This document shows positions 14,625 through 23,676 of a stretch of 64,000 nt of DNA, piece after piece. Where the stretch lies: positions 2,686,501-2,750,500 of the forward strand of contig CP136571.1 in assembly GCA_035192965.1 (NCBI GenBank). Direction: 5' to 3'. This DNA comes from Fuscovulum sp. (lineage in GTDB: Bacteria > Pseudomonadota > Alphaproteobacteria > Rhodobacterales > Rhodobacteraceae). Numbering within the stretch: position 1 is the first letter of the stretch; each line of letters starts with the position of its first letter. A program made the position numbers and the translations under genes. The notes under the pieces are model-generated. The model had not been told where the DNA came from. It made no database searches and saw only the letters and a list, made by a program, of their open reading frames with translations.

Positions 14625-16295
14625 TTATACGACAAGCGTCTTCGGCTTGCGCCGGTTGTACCAGTAGGTCACGATCAACCGCGTCACATTGATCGCCGTG
14701 AACACGGATGTGATGATCCCGATGGCCAGCGTAACCGCAAAACCGCGCACCGGTCCGGCACCAAGGAAAAACAGCACCCCTGCCGTGATCAGCGTCGTCA
14801 CGTTCGCGTCCACGATGGCCGACAGCGCCCGCTCAAAGCCAAGCTCGATCGCCCGCGCCGCGTTCTTCGCGCCTGCCCGCAATTCATCGCGGATACGTTC
14901 ATAGATCAGAACGTTGGCATCCACCGCCATCCCGATGGTCAGCACCAGACCGGCAATCCCCGGCAGCGTCAGCGTGGCCCCGATCATCGACATCACGCCA
15001 AAGATCAGCCCCATGTTGATGGCCAGCGCCACCACCGCAAACACCCCGAACAAACCATAAGATGCGATCATCAACAGACTGACCGACCCCGCCGCCACCA
15101 GCGTCGCCACCCGGCCTGCATCAATCGAATCCTGCCCAAGCTCCGGCCCGATGGTCCGCTCTTCGAGGAATGTCATGCTCGCAGGCAGCGCCCCGGCAGA
15201 CAGCAGCACCGCAAGGCGGTTCGCCTCTTCGACCGTGAAGTTGCCGGTGATGATCCCTGACCCGCCCGGAATATGGCTCTGAATCACGGGGGCGGAAATC
15301 ACCTCGCCATCCAGAACGATGGCAAAGGGCGCGCCGATATTTTGCGCCGTGTAATCGCCAAAGGCCCGCGCGCCGCGCACGTCGAACTGGAACGCCACCG
15401 CAGGACGCCCGTTCTGGTCAAAATCGCCCTTGGCATTGGTCAGGTCCTCGCCCGAAACGACGGGGACTTCCTCAACCGTATACCATACACCCTCTTCATC
15501 CATCGACGGCAGGCTGATGTTGCCCGGCCCCGGCGTCTGATCCTCGGCCGTGCCGCGCCGCACCACCGGGTTGAAGGTCAGTTTTGCCGTCGTCCCGATC
15601 AGCGCCTTCAATTCCGTGGCCGATCCGATGCCCGGCACCTGAATCAGGATGCGGTCCGCACCTTGCCGCTGAATCGTGGGCTCCCGCGTCCCGGCCGTAT
15701 CCACCCGCGTGCGGATGATCTCCAGCGATTGCTGGATCGTGCGCAGGTCAAGCGCCTCGCGCTCCGGCTCGGACAACTGCACGATCAGCACATTGCCCTC
15801 AGCCGTCACGTCGATATCCGTCTGGCCGACCCCGGTCAGCGTGACAACATTCGACGCCAGCGCCCGAACGGCCTGCACCGCAGCGGCCATCCCGGCCTCG
15901 GTCTCGATCTGCACGCGCAGCTCATAGGGCACCTGCCCCGGCTGCCGCCGCACGCTGCCCACCTGATCGCGCACGTCACGCAGCGCATCGCGCACTTCCG
16001 GCCACCAGCCATCCATCCGCGCCTTATAGACATCCACCACCTGCACTTCAGCAAGCAGATGCGCGCCCCCCCGCAGGTCCAGACCCAGGTTCACCACCCC
16101 AGACGGAAGATAGTCCGGCCATTGGTCCAGCGCCGCCTGTTGTTCGGTGGTGGCAAAGCCTGCCGCCTCCACCGCCTTGGCCGCATCATTATGCGCCTCC
16201 ACCTGCGCATAATACAGGTTGGGCACCGCCAGCAGCAGACCGGCCGCCACAGCAAGCCAGGTCAGGATCTGCTTCCACAGGGGAAATGTCAGCAT
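14625..16295 (-). CDS. secD: Protein translocase subunit SecD
   Basis: A 556-residue inner-membrane protein. It has an N-terminal helix, the LGLDLRGGAHLL motif near residue 70, a large periplasmic P1 domain and a C-terminal five-helix RND unit (GMAVDANVLIYERIRDELR). It is the partner of SecF. The start at 16295 gives the family N-terminus MLTFPLWKQI. It follows yajC by 19 bases, forming the usual yajC-secD-secF operon. Confidence 0.98.
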   Translation of the reverse strand: MLTFPLWKQILTWLAVAAGLLLAVPNLYYAQVEAHNDAAKAVEAAGFATTEQQAALDQWPDYLPSGVVNLGLDLRGGAHLLAEVQVVDVYKARMDGWWPEVRDALRDVRDQVGSVRRQPGQVPYELRVQIETEAGMAAAVQAVRALASNVVTLTGVGQTDIDVTAEGNVLIVQLSEPEREALDLRTIQQSLEIIRTRVDTAGTREPTIQRQGADRILIQVPGIGSATELKALIGTTAKLTFNPVVRRGTAEDQTPGPGNISLPSMDEEGVWYTVEEVPVVSGEDLTNAKGDFDQNGRPAVAFQFDVRGARAFGDYTAQNIGAPFAIVLDGEVISAPVIQSHIPGGSGIITGNFTVEEANRLAVLLSAGALPASMTFLEERTIGPELGQDSIDAGRVATLVAAGSVSLLMIASYGLFGVFAVVALAINMGLIFGVMSMIGATLTLPGIAGLVLTIGMAVDANVLIYERIRDELRAGAKNAARAIELGFERALSAIVDANVTTLITAGVLFFLGAGPVRGFAVTLAIGIITSVFTAINVTRLIVTYWYNRRKPKTLVV

Positions 16296-16314
16296 GTTCT
16301 GCGTCCAGCCAGGC

Positions 16315-16641
16315 TCAGGCCGCGGCCGGTTCGGTCTTGTTCATGACCTGCGCAATGGTGCCCTTGATCACCTTGACCTTCACGTTCTCGGCGATTTCCA
16401 CCTCGACCATGCCGTCTTCCTGCACCTTCGTCACCTTGCCGACGATACCGCCCTGCGTCACCACCTGATCCCCGCGGCGCAGCGCCTCGATCATGGCCTT
16501 GTGTTCCTTCAGCTTTTTCTGCTGCGGACGGATCAGCAGGAAATACATGATCGCAAAGATCAGGATCAGCGGAATGAACGAAGCAAAGGCAGAACCGGCA
16601 CCGGCACCGGCGGCCTGTGCATAGGCGGGAGTAGCGAACAT
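16315..16641 (-). CDS. yajC: Preprotein translocase subunit YajC
   Basis: A 108-residue single-pass membrane protein. Helix residues are about 22-41, followed by LLIRPQQKKLKEHKAMIEALRRGDQVVTQGGIVG, the family hallmark in which RPQQKK and GDxVxTxGG are conserved. It associates with SecDF. Two in-frame ATGs lie six bases apart; the second (16641) has GAGG at better spacing. It is the first gene of the secDF operon, with a promoter-like region upstream. Confidence 0.95.
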   Translation of the reverse strand: MFATPAYAQAAGAGAGSAFASFIPLILIFAIMYFLLIRPQQKKLKEHKAMIEALRRGDQVVTQGGIVGKVTKVQEDGMVEVEIAENVKVKVIKGTIAQVMNKTEPAAA

Positions 16642-16695
16642 GGGCATCCTCACTGTTTGTCATCACCGGGCAATGGCTCCCGGCCGAATTTGCGC

Positions 16696-16714
16696 GCACC
16701 CTATAGTCGGGTGC
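16696..16714 (-). promoter_or_regulatory. Candidate yajC-secDF promoter with inverted repeat
   Basis: On the minus strand TTGCCT and TATAGG are about 15 bases apart. The -10-like sequence lies between GCACCC and GGGTGC, a 6-base inverted repeat with 7-base spacer, about 55 bases before the yajC start. A protein bound there would block RNA polymerase. Spacing is short for a sigma-70 promoter, so this is tentative. Confidence 0.4.
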
Positions 16715-16825
16715 ATGGGAAGGCAAGGCAGCCAAGAACCGGTCTGACCTGCGCTCCAGCCCCGATATGGGGGGATGGTGCGCTGCGTTCAACCAGCAAC
16801 CCTTGCCACCCTGCGCGCCCCCTGT

Positions 16826-17605
16826 TCAAAGCCGCCGCGGCACCGGGCTGCGCCGGGCCAGCTTGTCCAGCAGCCGCCGTTTCAGACTGCGCGTCTCAAG
16901 CAATTCACGGTCCAGCACAAAGCTGCGGCCGTTTAGGCTGCGGTCATGCCACAGCGCCAGCCGCGCGCCCCAGATTGCAGCCTCTCGCGCGGGCAGCCCC
17001 CCCGGCACACCCATCCGCGTGGCCAGAATCCCGGGCATCCATTCACTGATCACAATGCCGGGAAACCGGTCGCCGATATCGGCCACCAGCGCCCGGGTCA
17101 GAATACGGCCCGCCCCTTTTGAAACGGCATAGCCCGCGCTCGCGGGCACCGGCTGAATATCGGCAAAGGTCGACACGTTTAGGATGCGCCCAAACCCCGT
17201 CTCCACCATGCCCATCAGCGCCGCATGGGTGCAGGCCGCCACCCCGCCCAGATTGATGGCGACCGTCGCCATGAAATCAGCCGTGCCTTCCTCCAGAAAG
17301 TCCCGCCGCGGATAGATGGCCGCATTGTTGATCAACAGCGTCACCGGTCCCAGATCCCGCGCGATCCCGGCAAAGGCCTCTGGCACGGCAGCCGCGTCCT
17401 TCAGATCCAGCACCACCGGATGCACGCGCCCACTGGTCGCTTTTGCCGCCACGGCGCGCAAACCTGCCTCATCTCGCCCGATTGCGGCGACCGTCACCCC
17501 CAGCCCCGCCAGTTCCAGCGCAAGCGCCTCCCCCAGCCCCCGGTTCGCGCCGGTGACCACCGCCACACCCTGCCGCAGCCGCTCGGATACCTGTGCATCA
17601 CTCAT
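16826..17605 (-). CDS. Short-chain dehydrogenase/reductase
   Basis: A 259-residue classical SDR. The cofactor motif TGANRGLG is at residues 18-25, NNAA at 93-96, and the catalytic Ser/Tyr/Lys are S145, Y159 and K163. The substrate is unknown. It overlaps the GMC oxidoreductase by 8 bases and is the last gene of a three-gene operon with an acyltransferase. Its partner choice suggests oxidation or reduction of an alcohol or sugar hydroxyl on the same molecule the other two act on. That link is inference. Confidence 0.88.
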   Translation of the reverse strand: MSDAQVSERLRQGVAVVTGANRGLGEALALELAGLGVTVAAIGRDEAGLRAVAAKATSGRVHPVVLDLKDAAAVPEAFAGIARDLGPVTLLINNAAIYPRRDFLEEGTADFMATVAINLGGVAACTHAALMGMVETGFGRILNVSTFADIQPVPASAGYAVSKGAGRILTRALVADIGDRFPGIVISEWMPGILATRMGVPGGLPAREAAIWGARLALWHDRSLNGRSFVLDRELLETRSLKRRLLDKLARRSPVPRRL

Positions 17606-19205
17606 GCCGCCCCTCCTTCATCGCCTGTGCAAGGCCTGCCGCCACCCGCAGCGCATTCGCTGCGATGGTCAGGCTGGGGTTCACCCCCATCGACGTGGGC
17701 ATGAATGACCCGTCGGCGACATAAAGATTGGCGATCCCATGCGCGCGGCAATCGCTGTCCAGCACACTGGTCGCCGGATCATGGCCAAAGCGCAGCGTTC
17801 CCGTCGGATGCCCGAAATTCAATTCCGGCCACCGCGTCAGGAACAGATGCCGCTGCCCCTTCAGCGACCGCCCGATCACGCGGCGAAACATCTTGCGCCG
17901 CGCCAGCACCTCAGGGTGGAACGCATAATCCAGCCGAAGGGTATCCCCATCGCCCGGCGCCCATGTCACCCGATTTTCCGCATAAGGCAGGTCTTCCAGC
18001 AGACCCACGAAGATCTGCGCCTCGCCCAGCATCCGCGCCGCAATCTCCGCAGGCAACCGCACCAGGCTTTGCAGACCTTTCACCCGGCCAAACCGCGACC
18101 GCGCCAGCATCTGCCGCAGGAAATGCACGATCACCCCGCTGCTCGCCGTCACGCCCATGGCCTGCACCATGCCAAAACGCTCGCCGTTCACGTGATACAG
18201 GTCACGAAATCCGATCGCCTTGGTCGGCCCGTCAAAGGCCGGCGCGCCCCGCTCGGGCCAGATCGCCAGCATCTCGTTCAGATGGAACATCAGGTTGCGC
18301 CCCACCTGCCCGCTGCCATTGGCACAGCCCTGCGGCCATGCCTCACTGGCCGAGGCCAGCAGCAACCGGGGCGAGGCCAGCGCCCCACCGGCCAGCACAT
18401 AGGTCCGCGCCTTCAGCGTGATCGCCTGCCCGCGATGGCGCGCCTCAAGATGCGTCACCGCCCCGCCATCCCCGCAAATCCGCGTGACCACGCAATTGTC
18501 CAGCAGCGCCGCCCGCCCCGTGGCCAGCGCGGGTTCCACCCCCGCCGACCGGCCATCCATCTTGCACGGACGCGGGCATTTGTGGCCAAGGCAACTCATG
18601 CACCCGTCCACATTCCTCAAGGCCGAATGCAACTGATAGGGGTTCAACCCCGCCTTCCGCATCCGCGCCATCATCGCCACTTCGCCCGCATCCAGGGGCG
18701 GCGGCGCGCGCAAGCTGTCCGCCCCTGCCCCGCTGCGCGGATCCGGCTCGCCGCTCACATGGAACATCTTTTCCGCCCGCGACAGCCACGGTGCCATCTC
18801 CGCATGGCGCACCGGCCAGCCGCCCGCCGGATGCGGACGCCCCGGCATATCATCCAGATCATGCGGCTCTGGCCGTTCCAGCGTCGCGGCGTAGAAAACC
18901 GATGATCCGCCCACTCCGCTGCCAATCGGCGCAAAGAACTCGCTTTCCATGCCGTCGATCCGGGCCGCCATCGGCGCAGGCCAACATCCCCGCATCTGCC
19001 GCGCCACCGGGTCGGGGCTTTCAGACAAAAGCGGATTCTGCTCTGCCCGATACCCCGCAGGCCCCTTCTCGACAAACAGCACCGACAGCCCGGCCTCGGC
19101 CAGCGCCCGCCCTGCGCTGCCCCCGCCCATGCCAGTGCCGATGACGATGGCGTCCCAAACCCGCCCCGTCGCCGCATCCAGGGGCGCTGTGGTCATCCCC
19201 GTCAT
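17598..19205 (-). CDS. GMC-family FAD oxidoreductase with four-cysteine motif
   Basis: A 535-residue flavoprotein. The FAD-binding GTGMGG is at residues 23-28, the GVGGSS loop near 97-102, and the GMC C-terminal block ends MGVNPSLTIAANALR. Unusual for a GMC enzyme is the cluster C202, C205, C210 and C214 (CMSCLGHKCPRPC), which could bind zinc or an Fe-S centre. No signal peptide is seen, so it is probably cytoplasmic. It overlaps the acyltransferase stop by four bases and the SDR start by eight, pointing to tight translational coupling. The substrate cannot be inferred beyond an alcohol. Confidence 0.88.
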   Translation of the reverse strand: MTGMTTAPLDAATGRVWDAIVIGTGMGGGSAGRALAEAGLSVLFVEKGPAGYRAEQNPLLSESPDPVARQMRGCWPAPMAARIDGMESEFFAPIGSGVGGSSVFYAATLERPEPHDLDDMPGRPHPAGGWPVRHAEMAPWLSRAEKMFHVSGEPDPRSGAGADSLRAPPPLDAGEVAMMARMRKAGLNPYQLHSALRNVDGCMSCLGHKCPRPCKMDGRSAGVEPALATGRAALLDNCVVTRICGDGGAVTHLEARHRGQAITLKARTYVLAGGALASPRLLLASASEAWPQGCANGSGQVGRNLMFHLNEMLAIWPERGAPAFDGPTKAIGFRDLYHVNGERFGMVQAMGVTASSGVIVHFLRQMLARSRFGRVKGLQSLVRLPAEIAARMLGEAQIFVGLLEDLPYAENRVTWAPGDGDTLRLDYAFHPEVLARRKMFRRVIGRSLKGQRHLFLTRWPELNFGHPTGTLRFGHDPATSVLDSDCRAHGIANLYVADGSFMPTSMGVNPSLTIAANALRVAAGLAQAMKEGRHE

Positions 19206-21238
19206 GCGCCCCGCCCCGTCAATGCCGGCAGCAGCAGATCACGTATCAGCAGCGCCCCGCCATTCGTCAGATGGTTGGTGTCGAAATAGACCGGCCCGCC
19301 CCCTTGCATCACACTGCAATTCGCCGCGTCGCAAAGCCTGTCCCAGCCATCGATCAGCGCAATCTTCCCCTCCGCCTCCAGCGCGCGCAGCATCCCGTCG
19401 GCCCGCGCCGCCCGCGCTTCGGCCTCGGCGCGCGGCACGCTCAGCATGGCAGGCACCGTCTCAGCCCGGCCATGCGCCATGGCCCGCGCCGCCAGCAGCG
19501 ATGTATAGACCGGAATCTCTGGCATCTGCCGCAGCACCGTCACCGGCCCCAGCACCGAAAGCGCGTCTACCGTCCGCGCCAGCGCCGCTGCCATCAGGTC
19601 GGGCGCAGCCTCCAGCCCGCTTCCCGGTGCCGGATTCAGACGGATCTTGTTGTGCACGTCCAGCCCGAACCCCTGCCCCTCCGCGTAATAGCTCCACCGC
19701 GCGATGACCAGAACCCGTTTCACACTCGAAAGCTCGGGCAAGGCTGCTTCCAGCTGGCCGTTGATCTCCGGGCAGGCGCGGTTCGCTGCGGCGGTCGAGG
19801 CGGTCTCGTCCTTGACCACCCCGAACAGCGGCGGGCATCCCGCCGTCCAAAGGATGATGCCGGGCACACCCGCCTCTATCGCAGTCTCCGAAACCACGTC
19901 CATTATCGAACGCACATGGCTGTCACCCCAGACCAAAACCTCCGGCGGGCCAGCATCCTCGGGCCCGATCCGGCACAGCCTGATGCCGGTAAGCGGCCCC
20001 TCCGCCTCCACCGAACAGCGGCTTATGTCCTGATTGAAATCCTGCGTCGCGGCGATGTGGGCACGCGTTGCTGCGTCAAACCGCTGCTCCAGCCCATCGC
20101 GCGCATAGACAAAGGCCGCAAAGCCCAGCGTGACCGCCGACGCCAGCGCCATCCCGCCAAACACCGACCGCCACGGTGCCACGTCGCCTGCCTGTTCCCC
20201 TCGCGCGCCCCAGGATGGCCCCCGACGAAACGGCCGTTCCACAAACCGCCAGCTCACCATCGCCAGCCCCAAGGACAGCGCAATCCAGAACGCCACCTCC
20301 GCAGGTCCGGCATAGCCGCCCCGCCACGTCGTCGACAGGCTGAACACCGGCCAGTGCCACAGATAAAGGGAATAGGAGATCAACCCCACGAACACCGGCC
20401 CGCGCATCGCCAGCAGCCGGTTCACCAGATTGACCTGCCCCGTTCCCGCCAGGATCAGCACCGTACCCAGCACCGGAAACACCGCCTGCCAGCCCGGAAA
20501 CCCCGGCCCCGCCTGCACCAGCACCACCGATCCCAGCACCAGTCCCATACCCAGCACCGACACGCCCGCCTGCACCGCATCCGGCAACCGCCGCCCCTGC
20601 AAATGTGCAATCGCCAGCAGCACACCCGCCAGCATTTCCCAGGCCCGGAAATGGAACAGATAGAACGCCGCCTCCGGCATCCGGGGTGTCAGCAACAGGC
20701 TCGCCGCGAGCGATCCGGCAAAGCCCAGCCACAACACCAGATGCAGCGCGCGCGGATGATGGCGCAGCAGCAGGATCGCAATCGGCAAGACAACATAGAA
20801 CTGTTCTTCCACCGAAAGTGACCAGGTGTGCAAAAGAACCTTTTCCTCTGCTCCAAAGTCAAAATATCCCGCATCCCGCCAGAACTGCACATTCGCCAGA
20901 TAAACCGTTGCTGCGATCAGCGATTTCGCGAACTCCCGGTATTCCACCGGCAAAAGCACGAACCAACCCACCACCGACACAGCCGCCGCCATCGCGAAAA
21001 AGGCCGGCGCAAGCCGCCGGAACCGCCGGATATAGAACCGCACCAGCGATACCCGGCCCGTCTGTGTCATCTCGGCCCACAGGATGCCGCCGATCAGATA
21101 TCCCGAAATGACGAAAAAGACGTCCACCCCGACAAACCCGCCGTCGAGTCCCGAAATCCCGAAATGGTACAATACGACAGACAGCACCGCGACCGCGCGC
21201 AGACCGTCAATTTCGGGCCGATAGGCAATGGCGACCAT
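19202..21238 (-). CDS. Acyltransferase 3 / SGNH-hydrolase fusion protein (OatA-like)
   Basis: A 678-residue protein. The N-terminal half is an acyltransferase-3 membrane domain (YRPEIDGLRAVAV near residue 6, FFVISGYLIG, ten or so helices). The C-terminal half is a periplasmic SGNH domain with GDSHV and the DTNHL catalytic Asp-x-x-His near the end. This architecture O-acetylates surface polysaccharides, lipopolysaccharide or peptidoglycan. The ATG at 21238 gives the canonical N-terminus. A longer frame begins with TTG and adds only ten residues. It is first in the operon with the GMC and SDR genes and divergent from serS. Confidence 0.92.
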   Translation of the reverse strand: MVAIAYRPEIDGLRAVAVLSVVLYHFGISGLDGGFVGVDVFFVISGYLIGGILWAEMTQTGRVSLVRFYIRRFRRLAPAFFAMAAAVSVVGWFVLLPVEYREFAKSLIAATVYLANVQFWRDAGYFDFGAEEKVLLHTWSLSVEEQFYVVLPIAILLLRHHPRALHLVLWLGFAGSLAASLLLTPRMPEAAFYLFHFRAWEMLAGVLLAIAHLQGRRLPDAVQAGVSVLGMGLVLGSVVLVQAGPGFPGWQAVFPVLGTVLILAGTGQVNLVNRLLAMRGPVFVGLISYSLYLWHWPVFSLSTTWRGGYAGPAEVAFWIALSLGLAMVSWRFVERPFRRGPSWGARGEQAGDVAPWRSVFGGMALASAVTLGFAAFVYARDGLEQRFDAATRAHIAATQDFNQDISRCSVEAEGPLTGIRLCRIGPEDAGPPEVLVWGDSHVRSIMDVVSETAIEAGVPGIILWTAGCPPLFGVVKDETASTAAANRACPEINGQLEAALPELSSVKRVLVIARWSYYAEGQGFGLDVHNKIRLNPAPGSGLEAAPDLMAAALARTVDALSVLGPVTVLRQMPEIPVYTSLLAARAMAHGRAETVPAMLSVPRAEAEARAARADGMLRALEAEGKIALIDGWDRLCDAANCSVMQGGGPVYFDTNHLTNGGALLIRDLLLPALTGRGA

Positions 21239-21507
21239 GATCTTCTTTTTCAAAGGGCAAGTGATCAAACAGCGCTGATCCGGGCGCGGCTGAAGCTAGT
21301 CGAGAAGACCCGCCCATGCCACTGAAAATTAGTGATTATTAACTGCCCTTTTGCCGCATTCGGCACAACCTGCGGCCCAGCCACCCGATCTCGGCCTGTG
21401 TTCGCCATGCCGCAAGCTGCCGCCCCTTTCGCAAGGCCCCGGTTACACCGGGCCGCACAATGACGCATAAGGCAGCAAGCACCGATTCACAGACCACGAG
21501 GTTTGCC

Positions 21508-22800
21508 ATGCATGACATTCGCGCCATCCGCGAGAATCCCGCCGCCTTCGACGAAGGCCTGCGCCGTCGTGGCCTGCCCCCCGCCTCGCCCGAAATCCTC
21601 GCCCTCGATGCCGACCGCCGCGCCCGCATCGTCGCCGCTGAAACCGCCACCGCCGAACAAAACCGCGCCTCCAAGGATGTGGGGGCCGCCAAAGCCCGCG
21701 GTGACGATGCCGAATTTGAACGTCTGCGTGCGCTTGTCTCGGATAAAAAGGCCGAAATCGCCCGCCTCACGGCCGAGGCCGACGCCCAGGATGCCGCCCT
21801 GCGCGACATGCTGATGCGCATCCCCAACCTACCCCTCGCCGCGGTGCCAGAGGGCAAGGACGAAGACGACAACGTCGAACTGCGCCGCTGGGGCACCCCC
21901 CGCGCCTTCGATTTCAAACCGCTGGAACATTTCGATATTCCCGGCGTCAAACCCGGCATGGACTTTGAAACCGCCGCCAAACTTTCCGGCGCGCGTTTCG
22001 TCGTGCTGCGCGGCGCGGTCATCCGCGTCCACCGCGCGCTGGCGCAGATGATGCTCGATACCCACATCACCGACCATGGCCTGACCGAAACCTGGACCCC
22101 GGTTCTGGTGAAGGAAGAGGCGATGTATGGCACCAACCAACTGCCCAAATTCGCCGAAGACAGCTACCAAACCACCAATGGCTGGTGGCTTGTCCCCACA
22201 TCTGAGGTCACGCTCACCAACACCGTCGCAGGCGACGTTCTTGACGAAGCCCATCTTCCCATCCGCATGACCGCCCACACCCAGTGCTTCCGGTCCGAGG
22301 CAGGTTCGGCAGGCAAGGACACCACCGGGATGCTCCGCCAGCATCAGTTCGAAAAGGTGGAAATGGTGTCGATCACCACCCCCGACACCAGCCTCGCTGA
22401 ACATGACCGCATGACGCGCTGCGCCGAAGCCATCCTTGAAAAGCTGGGCCTGCCCTATCGCACCATCGTCCTTTGCACCGGCGACATGGGCTTTGGCGCG
22501 CAAAAAACCCATGATCTTGAGGTTTGGCTTCCCGGTCAGAACCGCTATCGCGAAATTTCCTCCGTCTCCGTCTGCGGCGATTTTCAGGCCCGCCGCATGA
22601 ACGCCCGCTTCCGCCCCACTGGCGGCGGCAAGCCAGAGTTTGTCCACACCCTCAACGGCTCCGGCCTTGCCGTGGGCCGCTGCCTGATCGCGGTGCTGGA
22701 AAACGGGCAACAGGCCGACGGCTCTGTCGATCTGCCCGCCGCCCTGCACCCCTATCTCGGCGGCAAAACCCGCATCGCCGCAGATGGGACGCTCGCCTGA
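21508..22800 (+). CDS. serS: Seryl-tRNA synthetase
   Basis: A 430-residue class II synthetase charging tRNA-Ser. The N-terminal coiled-coil arm covers about residues 27-100. Motif 2 ([23 protein letters not shown]) and motif 3 ([18 protein letters not shown]) are intact. The ATG at 21508 gives [11 protein letters not shown], the normal start. The frame is open upstream to 21460 without conserved sequence. The TspO-like gene follows 44 bases after its stop. Confidence 0.98.
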   Translation: MHDIRAIRENPAAFDEGLRRRGLPPASPEILALDADRRARIVAAETATAEQNRASKDVGAAKARGDDAEFERLRALVSDKKAEIARLTAEADAQDAALRDMLMRIPNLPLAAVPEGKDEDDNVELRRWGTPRAFDFKPLEHFDIPGVKPGMDFETAAKLSGARFVVLRGAVIRVHRALAQMMLDTHITDHGLTETWTPVLVKEEAMYGTNQLPKFAEDSYQTTNGWWLVPTSEVTLTNTVAGDVLDEAHLPIRMTAHTQCFRSEAGSAGKDTTGMLRQHQFEKVEMVSITTPDTSLAEHDRMTRCAEAILEKLGLPYRTIVLCTGDMGFGAQKTHDLEVWLPGQNRYREISSVSVCGDFQARRMNARFRPTGGGKPEFVHTLNGSGLAVGRCLIAVLENGQQADGSVDLPAALHPYLGGKTRIAADGTLA

Positions 22801-22844
22801 ACCCGACAACAGGTCCAATTCCGGGGCCGGAAGGTAGAAGACAT

Positions 22845-23546
22845 ATGAAACTCCGCGCCCTCCTCCTCCTGATCGTGACCGCAGCCTTCGGCGCGGCCCC
22901 GTTCATCACGCCTCCCTTCACGGGCTATGATCCGGCCCTCTTCCCTGTGCAGATCGCCCGCCCCTCGATCCAGCCCGCCGGTTACGCCTTTTCGATCTGG
23001 AGCGTGATCTACCTCTGGCTGGCCATCCATGCCGTCACCAGCCTGTGGAAGCGGAGCACCAATCCGGTCTGGGATCGCACGCGCCCGGCCCTGATTGTCG
23101 CCATCGCCCTCGGCTCCGCCTGGCTCTCCATCGCGCCGGTCGCCCCGATCTGGGCAACCGTCGTCATCTGGATCATGGCCGCCAGCGCGCTCACAGCCTT
23201 CCTGCGCGCCGATACCGAAACCGACCGTTGGCTCCTGTCAGCCCCCATCGCCATTCTGGCAGGCTGGCTTTCCGCCGCCGCCTCCGTCTCCACGGGCGTC
23301 GTGATCGCCGGTTATGGCTGGCTTTCGGATACCGCCACCGCCGCTGTGATGATCGCCATCACGCTGGCCCTCGCCACCTGGACGCAACGGCAGAAACCCC
23401 ACATGCCCGTCTACGGCCTCACCGTGATCTGGGCGCTCATCGGCATCACGGTCGCCAATGCCGGGTTGAACCCCACCGTCGCCATCCTCGCCGGCATCGG
23501 CATCGCGCTCATGGCGCTCACGCTCCGCGCGACGCGGCTGGGTTAG
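22845..23546 (+). CDS. TspO/MBR-like tryptophan-rich membrane protein
   Basis: A 233-residue protein with about seven hydrophobic helices and many tryptophans. The segment PSIQPAGYAFSIWSVIYLW matches the tryptophan-rich sensory protein group related to TspO, where the PxFQPP-W-F-WxxLY motif defines the family. True TspO has five helices and about 160 residues, so this is a longer relative. TspO binds porphyrins, and in Rhodobacter it modulates photosynthesis genes. Whether this protein does so is unknown. The ATG at 22845 follows GGAAGGTAGAAG. It may be co-transcribed with serS. Confidence 0.65.
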   Translation: MKLRALLLLIVTAAFGAAPFITPPFTGYDPALFPVQIARPSIQPAGYAFSIWSVIYLWLAIHAVTSLWKRSTNPVWDRTRPALIVAIALGSAWLSIAPVAPIWATVVIWIMAASALTAFLRADTETDRWLLSAPIAILAGWLSAAASVSTGVVIAGYGWLSDTATAAVMIAITLALATWTQRQKPHMPVYGLTVIWALIGITVANAGLNPTVAILAGIGIALMALTLRATRLG

Positions 23547-23559
23547 AGCCAACCCTGCC

Positions 23560-23580
23560 ACTTCATCTTGGCAAAAATAC
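23560..23580 (+). repeat. Short intergenic repeat, copy B3
   Basis: TTCATCTTGGCAAAAATACCC matches the first 20 or so bases of repeats B1 and B2 and the inverse copy at 44091-44114. It lies just after the TspO-like gene. A small hairpin (CCCGC-CTTT-GCGGG, 23630-23643) follows before the convergent der stop. Confidence 0.6.
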
Positions 23581-23676
23581 CCAAATCCGACGAAAGCCAC
23601 CAGAACCAAGGGTTACCGAAGGGCACCCACCCCGCCTTTGCGGGAAGGGTCTTTGGTCGCCTGGTTCCAGCGGAGC

